Part shown: positions 5,113 through 10,315 of the stretch, piece after piece
Layout: every line of letters begins with the position of its first letter
Position numbering within the stretch: position 1 is the stretch's first letter
The notes under the pieces: model-generated
Databases searched by the model: none
What the model was told of the DNA's origin: nothing
What the model saw: the letters and a program-made list of their open reading frames with translations, nothing else
Made by a program: the position numbers and the translations under genes
Assembly: GCA_023436305.1 (NCBI GenBank)
Contig: JAEZJQ010000112.1
Span: 1-10,315, forward strand
DNA: 10,315 bases
Reading direction: 5' to 3'
From: Bacillota bacterium
GTDB taxonomy: Bacteria; Bacillota; UBA4882; UBA8346

Positions 5113-7722
5113 ATGCAAAAAAACTTTACAAAAATATGGCTTGCACTGGTCTTATGCGTAAGCACGATGGCAGCCGCCACCGTAATTCCCAACACCCACA
5201 ACACCAACAATACCACCGCACATGCGGCCAGCCCCCCGGTTATCAGCCCGGCTACCTGTTTACTACGGTTCAATGATATGTTCGCCAATCTGACCAGTGC
5301 TTCCAGCGGGTACTTGAGCATGGAGGGAGTGCCCTATCACAGTATTGAAACTCTAATCTGCGAAACGCCTGATTACGGCCATATGTCCACCAGCGAAGCG
5401 TTCAGCTTCTACGTGTGGCTGGGAGCCGTTAAGGGAAAAATCTCCGGCGACTGGTCTACTTACACCAAAGCTTGGGATATCGCAGAAAAATACATTATCC
5501 CTTCCAGCGCCGACCAACCGGGCGTCAGCGCTTACAACCCGTCAAGTCCGGCTACATATGCCCCGGAATCGCCGAATATCGAAGCTTACCCGACTACGGG
5601 GAACCCCAGTATCATAGCCGGCGTAGATCCAATCAGTAATGAATTGAATACCGCCTATGGCACGAAAGCCATTTATCAGATGCACCGGTTACTGGATGTG
5701 GACAATTGGTACAAATATGGCAACCACAGCGACGGCACCAGCCGTTGCTCCTATATCAACACTTACCAAAGAGGCGTCCAGGAATCCTGCTGGGAAACCG
5801 TAGACCACCCCGAATGGGAAACCTTCAAGTGGGGTAAGACCTATGAAGGATTCTTGTCATTATTCCATAACTTCGGAACCCCCGCCAAACAATGGCGTTA
5901 TACTTCGGCTACCGACGCCGATGGCCGCCAAATTCAAGCTTCTTACTGGGCATACGTCTGGGCGAGCAGTATGGGAAGCAATATTTCTCCTTACACTGCG
6001 AAATCATCCAAAATGGGAGACTATTTGCAACTATCATTTTTTGATAAATATTTCCGGAGGATCGGGGCCGGACAAGCCTTTCCCGGTACCGGTTATGATA
6101 GCGCCCATTTCTTAATGTCCGGGAATATCTCCTGGGGAGGCGCCCTCGACAGCCCCTCGAGTTGGAGAATCAGTTCCTCCCACTGCCATTGGGCTCATCA
6201 GAACCCGATGGTCGCTTATGTTATGGCGAACGAACCGGCTTTCTCCCCAAAAACCGCCATGGGTAAAACCAACTGGGCTACAAGCCTGGCCCGGCAGATT
6301 GAATTGTATAACTGGCTTCAAAGCGCTGAGGGAGCTATCGCCGGTGGTGTCACCAACAGTTGGAACGGCGCTTACGAGGCTTATCCGGCGGGAATTACCC
6401 AATTCCATGGCATGGCCTATGACTGGCAACCGGTTTGTCATGATCCCCCCGGCAATCAATGGTTTGGATTCCAAGCGTGGTCCATGGAACGGATGATTGA
6501 ATACTATTATGTATCCGGCAATGCCACCGCCAAAGCAATTTCCGAAAAGTGGATCAACTGGGCGATGTATAATACCCGGCTCCACAGCGGCGGAACTTAT
6601 GAAGTCCCCAATACTTTGGCCTGGTCCGGACAGCCGGGCGCCGGTTTGAGTTGTTCAATTATCGACTATACCAATGATATCGGGGTGACCTCCGCGTATG
6701 CCAAATGCCTGATCTATTACGCGGCGGCTTGCGAGAAGTGGGCTGGCGGCGTACATGCCACCGCTCGTGACATGGCGGGCGAATTACTCGACCGGATCTG
6801 GATTTTGTACAGGAATCCCATCGGCGTGGCTTGTGATGAAACCCGGAATGATTATTCAAGGTTCTTTGATGTGGTGTATATTCCTTCCGGCTGGACCGGA
6901 ACCACCGGCCAAGGGGCTACGATCAAAACCGGCAATACCTTTATCGATCTGCGGCCGGATTACCGGAATGATGTTAATTGGACAAAAGTTCAAGCCGCCC
7001 ATGACTCGGGAACCGGTGTTACCATGAAGTACCATCGTTGGTGGGCCCAAGCCGCTTATGCCATCGCTAACGGGTTATATTACATCTATTTTAACGGAAC
7101 CTCTGGCCCAACCCCGACACCGGGTGGTTCGACTCCGGCCCCGGCTACAGTGACCCCGACGCCGGTCCGCACCGTAACCCCGGTGGTGACTCCGACACCA
7201 TCACCAATTATTATCGTACAATCTTATAATCAAAGTACCGCGGCCACTACGAATCAGATTTATTTATACCTTAAACTTATTAATACCAGTACCAGCGCCA
7301 TCACTCTTTCAGATGTCAAGATGAGATATTATTATACGATTGATGGCGTTAAAGCCCAGAATTTTTATTGCGACTTTTCCTCCGTGGGTAGCGCTAATGT
7401 TACCGGTACCTTTATTACTATGACCACCCCAATTGCCGATGCCGATACTTACCTGGAAGTCGGCTTCTCAAGCGGCGCGGGCAGCTTGGCGGCTAACGGC
7501 GGCTATGTCACGGTTCAAGCCAGAATTGCCAAGATAGACTTTTCTAATTATACCCAAACCAATGACTATAGTTTCAATCCATCCGCAACGTCTCCAGTTA
7601 CTTGGCCGAAAGTTACCGCTTATGTTTCTGGGGTTTTAGTATGGGGACCTGGAATCCCATCAATAACACCGACCCCTTCATCTGTAATTACTCCGACTCC
7701 GGTGGTGACTCCGTCACCCTAA
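5113..7722 (+). CDS. Secreted GH48 processive cellulase with C-terminal CBM3
   Basis: The 869-residue product starts with a basic, hydrophobic signal peptide (about 1-38, cleavage probably after A-H-A). A GH48 catalytic module follows (about 43-664): V-P-Y-H-S-I-E-T-L-I-C-E-T-P-D-Y-G-H-M-S-T-S-E-A carries Glu84 and Glu95, spaced like Glu44 and the acid Glu55 of Clostridium cellulolyticum Cel48F, and D-A-D-G-R-Q-I-Q carries Asp270, at the offset expected for the base Asp230. Then come a Pro/Thr linker (665-698), a CBM3 (699-846, with the hallmarks N-V-T-G-T-F and S-N-Y-x-Q-T-N-D-Y-S-F) and a second Pro/Thr stretch to the stop (847-869). GH48 enzymes release mainly cellobiose processively from cellulose; CBM3 binds crystalline cellulose. 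No dockerin or SLH domain is present. ATG 5113 is chosen because AGGAAGGAG (5094-5102) is ten bases away; ATG 5104 would be one base away. The ending (TAA TGA) leaves a linker attached to nothing. Confidence 0.95.
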   Translation: MQKNFTKIWLALVLCVSTMAAATVIPNTHNTNNTTAHAASPPVISPATCLLRFNDMFANLTSASSGYLSMEGVPYHSIETLICETPDYGHMSTSEAFSFYVWLGAVKGKISGDWSTYTKAWDIAEKYIIPSSADQPGVSAYNPSSPATYAPESPNIEAYPTTGNPSIIAGVDPISNELNTAYGTKAIYQMHRLLDVDNWYKYGNHSDGTSRCSYINTYQRGVQESCWETVDHPEWETFKWGKTYEGFLSLFHNFGTPAKQWRYTSATDADGRQIQASYWAYVWASSMGSNISPYTAKSSKMGDYLQLSFFDKYFRRIGAGQAFPGTGYDSAHFLMSGNISWGGALDSPSSWRISSSHCHWAHQNPMVAYVMANEPAFSPKTAMGKTNWATSLARQIELYNWLQSAEGAIAGGVTNSWNGAYEAYPAGITQFHGMAYDWQPVCHDPPGNQWFGFQAWSMERMIEYYYVSGNATAKAISEKWINWAMYNTRLHSGGTYEVPNTLAWSGQPGAGLSCSIIDYTNDIGVTSAYAKCLIYYAAACEKWAGGVHATARDMAGELLDRIWILYRNPIGVACDETRNDYSRFFDVVYIPSGWTGTTGQGATIKTGNTFIDLRPDYRNDVNWTKVQAAHDSGTGVTMKYHRWWAQAAYAIANGLYYIYFNGTSGPTPTPGGSTPAPATVTPTPVRTVTPVVTPTPSPIIIVQSYNQSTAATTNQIYLYLKLINTSTSAITLSDVKMRYYYTIDGVKAQNFYCDFSSVGSANVTGTFITMTTPIADADTYLEVGFSSGAGSLAANGGYVTVQARIAKIDFSNYTQTNDYSFNPSATSPVTWPKVTAYVSGVLVWGPGIPSITPTPSSVITPTPVVTPSP

Positions 7723-7776
7723 TGATGGCAACACCAGGAATAAAACAAAATCTATTTTCGCGTTAACTTATATTTT

Positions 7777-7807
7777 AAAAGCCGGCTTGAATATGGCCGG
7801 TTTTTTT
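7777..7807 (+). terminator. Rho-independent terminator of the GH48 gene
   Basis: CCGGC (7782-7786) pairs with GCCGG (7796-7800), with flanking A-T pairs, followed by seven T. It begins 55 bases after the tandem TAA-TGA stop, so the cellulase is transcribed alone. Confidence 0.85.
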
Positions 7808-7924
7808 CGAAATACACCCGATGAAGATAGTGCGAATTGCATGCTCCACTTGACAAAATTTTTCTTTTGAGTCTATCAGTTGAACGCTATACCATTTCGA
7901 ATATTATTGCTTGTGATTATGGTT
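7808..7924. other. Non-coding gap after the GH48 terminator
   Basis: AT-rich, no supported gene. TTGACA at 7853-7858 resembles a -35 box, but the hexamer at the right distance (TATCAG) is a poor -10. Confidence 0.3.
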
Positions 7925-7978
7925 GCTTTATGGTTCAAAGCTCGGCGACCGCCTGGCTGCCGTGGCCGGGCAGTTTTT
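7925..7978 (+). terminator. GC-rich hairpin cluster ending in a terminator-like stem
   Basis: Three helices can form in succession: GCTTT (7925-7929) with AAAGC (7937-7941); GGC (7944-7946) with GCC (7951-7953) around GACC; and CTGCC (7957-7961) with GGCAG (7969-7973) followed by five T. The segment is much richer in GC than the surrounding gap. It ends like a terminator but follows no plus-strand gene, suggesting a small structured or attenuating RNA. A weakly supported 69-codon frame from TTG at 7923 runs through it without a ribosome binding site. Confidence 0.4.
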
Positions 7979-8105
7979 ATATTTCATGAATTCATACGCT
8001 AATCATTTTGGATATACAACCGAGATCAAAGCCAAAACGCATTACAAAGTAAAATTAAGTTTCTCCCCTTATATGTCTCAATCGTTGACGGAACGTTACC
8101 GAATA

Positions 8106-8128
8106 ACACAAAAACCAGCTTTAGCTGG
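8106..8128 (-). terminator. Terminator on the minus strand, downstream of the broken membrane-protein gene
   Basis: CCAGC (8115-8119) and GCTGG (8124-8128) form a perfect stem with a 4-base loop; on the minus strand it is followed by TTTTTGTGTT. It probably served transcription of the broken gene at 8285-8561. Confidence 0.6.
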
Positions 8129-8284
8129 ATAATTAATGCCTTTTGGCAGTCCCAAGCCGCACCTAACCTTATCCACCTCTGCGAAAAGAAAATTGCTTTA
8201 TAAATAAACCTACTAAAAATCCCCGGTCAGAACTGCCCCCTGTCAAGGTTAGGGTTTTTTAATAAGTTTACCATTTCATATGAA
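8129..8284. other. Degraded intergenic stretch, possible insertion-sequence scar
   Basis: No gene is supported. The segment 8221-8248 (GGTCAGAACTGCCCCCTG followed by TCAAGG) has the look of an insertion-sequence end, containing TTGACA on the minus strand, and is followed by TTAGGG and six T. No matching partner end is seen in the window. Confidence 0.25.
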
Positions 8285-8561
8285 TTAGATAAACGACATC
8301 ATCAACCCGTAAATCGCCGAGTTTATCCAGACCATAATCGTCGCCAACGATGGCAGAATAACTGTACCAAGTGGGCAAAAATGTTTTCCCCCAGAGTAGA
8401 TGGTTTTGCCCCGAACACCAAAACAGACGCGAAGTCTTCATAACCAATTTTTCCAAGCTTCAAAAAATGGGTTAAAACGAAACTGATTAAATCGGCAACA
8501 AACCCACGATAGTTCCGGCGAGGAATCCAATTGTATAGCGATCGCTTTTCGTATTTGACAT
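8285..8561 (-). pseudogene. Frameshifted small membrane-protein gene
   Basis: ATG at 8559-8561 has GAGG six bases upstream and opens a frame beginning M-S-N-T-K-S-D-R-Y-T-I-G-F-L-A-G-T-I-V-G before a stop at 8487-8489. Just before that stop the next frame takes over with VADLISFVLTHFLKLGKIGY and EDFASVLVFGAKPSTLGENI, then F-A-H-L-V-Q-L, stopping at 8323-8325. The third frame then continues V-I-L-P-S-L-A-T-I-M-V-W-I-N-S-A-I-Y-G-L to a stop at 8285-8287. Joined, these make a plausible protein of about 92 residues with three hydrophobic helices and a central H-F...D-F-A...F-G-x-K-P...E-x-x-F-A motif, which I recall from unannotated Bacillota membrane proteins, usually longer. Two indels break it. 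A 62-codon frame at 8268-8456 is an accidental by-product. The function of the intact family is not known to me. Confidence 0.65.
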
Positions 8562-8711
8562 TTTCAACCTCGAATTTGCCTTTCCTTTTAAGGTATTATT
8601 CCCAAAAACTTAGAATTGGTACCCTATTTTTTATTCATTCCGCCTGTTTCCCCCGCGGATATTGATTAATAATTTATATATTATTCAAACCTAATCGAAT
8701 GAGTCCAACCA
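8562..8711. other. AT-rich gap between broken membrane-protein gene and coat operon terminator
   Basis: Nothing coding is recognised. It presumably held the promoter of the broken gene at 8285-8561; no clear -35/-10 pair is evident. Confidence 0.3.
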
Positions 8712-8752
8712 AATAAAATAAGAATAACCCTTAATACGGGGGTTATTCTTTT
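8712..8752 (-). terminator. Rho-independent terminator of the coat-protein operon
   Basis: A perfect 11-base inverted repeat, AAGAATAACCC (8720-8730) and GGGTTATTCTT (8740-8750). On the minus strand it is followed by ATTTTATTT. It lies about 25 bases after the stop of the coat gene. Confidence 0.8.
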
Positions 8753-8775
8753 AATTACATTTTTAAATTATCTTA

Positions 8776-9093
8776 TTATTGTTGAGCTTGAGCATGCGAC
8801 ATAATGGAATCAGCATTTTGATAAGACATTTTAAGCTGTTCTTCGGGCGAGTTGTAAGGTTTCATCCAACCACGTTTAATAGCTAAACCTGTTAATCCTT
8901 CATGAGCTACCAAGCTTTGATTAAGATACTCACTAAAAAGACGGTGTACTTCCGGCGTAGTCGCCTGAAGTGCTGCTGCTAAATAAGCATTACATGATGA
9001 GGCTGCAGCGGCAATAGCGTTTAAAGCAATAGTTGGGTTTAAATCTGTTCCGGTAGCGTTTCCAAATAAACTATCAACTAACGACGAAGCCAT
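8776..9093 (-). CDS. Spore coat protein, CotF family
   Basis: A 105-residue, largely helical protein with the pattern of the coat F domain: A-I-A-A-A-A-S-S-C-N-A-Y-L-A-A-A-L-Q-A-T-T-P-E-V-x-R-L-F-S-E-Y-L (about 26-57), then H-E-G-L-T-G-L-A-I-K-R-G-W-M-K-P-Y (about 64-80), then a Gln/Ala-rich tail. Family members form ferritin-like helical bundles in the spore coat of Bacillus and Clostridia. ATG at 9091-9093 follows GGGGAGG by nine bases and starts one base after the stop of the upstream gene, so the two are co-translated. This gene is direct evidence that the organism sporulates. Confidence 0.85.
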   Translation of the reverse strand: MASSLVDSLFGNATGTDLNPTIALNAIAAAASSCNAYLAAALQATTPEVHRLFSEYLNQSLVAHEGLTGLAIKRGWMKPYNSPEEQLKMSYQNADSIMSHAQAQQ

Positions 9094-9094
9094 C

Positions 9095-9310
9095 TTAATG
9101 AACCTCCCCTGTAATACCTACATTTTCACTAATAAACTGTTGAAGACCGCTTATTCTCGTTTGAGTAGCAGTAATACCGGATTCGGTGAGGGCTTTTAGT
9201 TGTTCATCGGTAGTTGTGTTTACTCCCGCTTTAGCGACGGCTAGGGCATTTGTTTCTGCAGCTAAAAGGGTACTTAAGGAAAGTATTTCACTCGGGGTAA
9301 GTTGTCTCAA
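9095..9310 (-). CDS. Small helical protein paired with the CotF-like gene, probable coat component
   Basis: A 71-residue protein beginning R-Q-L-T-P-S-E-I-L-S-L-S-T-L-L-A-A-E-T-N-A-L-A-V-A-K and ending in an I-S-G-L-Q-Q-F-I helix. The TTG at 9308-9310 is chosen because AAGGAGG lies seven bases upstream; an earlier in-frame TTG (9331) would precede that ribosome binding site. Short proteins of this type, with an E-x-L-x-L-x-x-L-L-x-x-E-x-x-x-x-x-K pattern and a terminal L-Q-Q-F-I, commonly precede coat F-domain genes in Bacillota; I assign the coat role from that context. It is separated from the next gene by one base. Confidence 0.75.
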   Translation of the reverse strand: MRQLTPSEILSLSTLLAAETNALAVAKAGVNTTTDEQLKALTESGITATQTRISGLQQFISENVGITGEVH

Positions 9311-9330
9311 ATATATTCCTCCTTTTTTCA

Positions 9331-9339
9331 ATTATAGCA
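9331..9339 (-). promoter_or_regulatory. Extended -10 element of the coat operon
   Basis: Minus-strand TGC-TATAAT immediately upstream of the AAGGAGG site; the -35 position is poor. A sporulation sigma factor might be expected, but no clear SigE, SigG or SigK consensus is visible. Confidence 0.4.
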
Positions 9340-9527
9340 TTTCTTTTTTTCCCTAAAATATACTTGGGAAATCCTTCTTCAAAGAATCCTCTAATCATCT
9401 CCGCTGTCGGGATATAACAACTTGTTGGCTTTCAATTGCTTCCTTAGATGGAAGCATTGGCAGGTCATGTATCAAAAGACCCATGTAAATTTAATAGTAT
9501 CGATTTCCCCAAATATAACTAATTAAA
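9340..9527. other. Gap between coat operon and membrane protease
   Basis: No gene is firmly supported. A minus-strand frame at 9288-9398 starts M-I-R-G-F-F-E-E-G-F-P-K-Y but overlaps the coat operon start and lacks a spaced ribosome binding site. TGCTTCC (9437-9443) and GGAAGCA (9450-9456) form a 7-pair stem without a T-tract. Confidence 0.35.
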
Positions 9528-10268
9528 TCAAGGCTTTATAATCCCTAACGATAATAATATAAAAGCTGGTCCATTCACTAAAGCATGAGTTATTATACCA
9601 ACAGTTGTATTCTTAGTCTTATAAACAATAAGTGGTATTATAAATAGTGCCGGCATCAAAATAATCAATAAATCGACGCCAAAACACAAATGAAAAGTTG
9701 TCCATAAAATCGAATTTATGAACCACGCCCATTTGCCATGCTCTAATTCTTGCCTTGGCAAAGCATATCCTCTCCACAATAACTCTTCCCCGATGATGTT
9801 AAGAATAAAGCTTGGTACCCAAATTAATAAGTATAATTTTTCGAACCCAATTAATGCCCGGAAATTAATAAACGGAGGAGCGGTTTCTAAATCAGGTATA
9901 CCTGTTTTAATCATTAAAAATCGAGCTATAATTTTAATACCTAAAGTAATAAAGAAAATCAAAGCTGTTGCTATTGCTATCAATTTTAAATCTCTTTTTG
10001 ATAACTTTTTGACCCGTAACCTTTCCAAAAATTGATGAACCCTTATTTCTTTATATTCTAGTCTATATATTATCAAAACTAATCCAAATAATAAGACAAA
10101 GACTAGTATTCCACCATAAAACCAAGCTAGTAACGGATGAAAACCCAGCTCTTTTTCGAAGTATGGAATGACAATATATGCGATGAAATAAAAAAACAAT
10201 GATGGAAGACAAAATAATAGGAATGATTTATAAAAAGGTAGGGGTTTAATTTGAGGGTTATATTCCAT
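9528..10268 (-). CDS. CPBP-family (CAAX protease/bacteriocin-processing-like) membrane protease
   Basis: A 246-residue membrane protein with hydrophobic segments near 13-36, 46-68, 94-118, 146-160, 180-196, 198-216 and 222-244. It carries the three conserved CPBP motifs: E-E-x-x-x-R in G-E-E-L-L-W-R-G-Y (Glu161, Glu162, Arg166), F-H in T-T-F-H-L-C-F-G (His193), and H-A-L-V-N (His228, Asn232). In the family, which includes eukaryotic Rce1 and bacterial Abi/CAAX-like proteins, these residues form the active site in the membrane. Bacterial roles range from bacteriocin self-immunity to regulated proteolysis; nothing nearby identifies the substrate. ATG at 10266-10268 is the first start after in-frame stops and has no clear ribosome binding site. 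Base composition is more AT-rich than the cellulase and kinase. Confidence 0.88.
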   Translation of the reverse strand: MEYNPQIKPLPFYKSFLLFCLPSLFFYFIAYIVIPYFEKELGFHPLLAWFYGGILVFVLLFGLVLIIYRLEYKEIRVHQFLERLRVKKLSKRDLKLIAIATALIFFITLGIKIIARFLMIKTGIPDLETAPPFINFRALIGFEKLYLLIWVPSFILNIIGEELLWRGYALPRQELEHGKWAWFINSILWTTFHLCFGVDLLIILMPALFIIPLIVYKTKNTTVGIITHALVNGPAFILLSLGIIKP

Positions 10269-10315
10269 AGTTTTAGTTTAAGCTTACTTCTTGAAAATAT
10301 ACTTCCGGATTCTCT
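10269..10315. other. Window edge upstream of the membrane protease
   Basis: Forty-seven bases, stop-rich in the protease frame; too short to identify a promoter. Confidence 0.3.

Noticed and set aside
6112..6585. 157-codon minus-strand open frame
   Set aside because: Antisense to the conserved GH48 catalytic module; its openness reflects codon bias of the cellulase.
7900..7980. c-di-GMP-I riboswitch
   Set aside because: Only a faint 3'-half resemblance; the conserved 5' half and the GAAA tetraloop are missing, so it is reported only as an unexplained hairpin cluster.
7923..8132. 69-codon plus-strand frame after the cellulase
   Set aside because: TTG start with no ribosome binding site, runs through a terminator-like hairpin, and the product resembles nothing I know.
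8268..8456. 62-codon minus-strand frame
   Set aside because: It is a third-frame by-product of the broken membrane-protein gene at 8285-8561, whose hydrophobic collinear translation explains the DNA better.
1..10315. tRNA, rRNA, CRISPR arrays, intact transposases, phage genes
   Set aside because: None was seen on either strand; no regularly spaced repeats and no integrase or transposase motifs were found.

Overview
The window looks like chromosomal DNA of a spore-forming, plant-polysaccharide-degrading member of the Bacillota. The pointers are Gram-positive Shine-Dalgarno sites (AAGGAGG type), frequent TTG/GTG starts, a pair of CotF-type spore coat genes, a secreted GH48 cellulase with proline/threonine linkers and a CBM3, and AT-rich gaps between moderately GC-rich genes. 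The modular, non-cellulosomal GH48-linker-CBM3 plan recalls free-enzyme cellulolytic anaerobes; I cannot name the species.

Layout: 1-381 is an AT-rich gap with a possible decayed RelE/HigB-type toxin fragment. 385-951 (+) is a small membrane-bound methyltransferase of the isoprenylcysteine methyltransferase type. 952-1476 looks empty but holds a clearly recognisable wreck of a vapC toxin gene on the minus strand (about 1104-1341), with a perfect inverted repeat inside it. 1477-3896 (-) is a translationally coupled two-component operon: an OmpR/PhoB-type regulator, then a membrane sensor kinase whose sensor region contains a stretch resembling efflux adaptor hairpins. 4187-4504 (-) is a small secreted protein resembling DUF5666, with a second in-frame start and its own strong ribosome binding site upstream.

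A divergent intergenic region (about 4620-5112) separates it from the main gene of the window, a GH48 processive cellulase with CBM3 (5113-7722, +). That enzyme ends in a bare Pro/Thr linker with no module after it. A rho-independent terminator follows. 7810-8775 is a degraded stretch: a GC-rich hairpin cluster, a possible insertion-sequence scar, and a small membrane-protein gene (about 8285-8561, -) broken by two frameshifts. 8776-9310 (-) is the coat-protein pair, and 9528-10268 (-) is a CPBP/CAAX-type membrane protease.

Functionally, the two-component system, the secreted small protein and the cellulase are all envelope or export related and sit together, but nothing in the sequence proves that the regulator controls the cellulase. 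No tRNA, rRNA, CRISPR array or intact mobile element was seen. The most unusual material is the number of decayed small genes in the gaps, the linker-ended cellulase and the adaptor-like segment in the kinase sensor.
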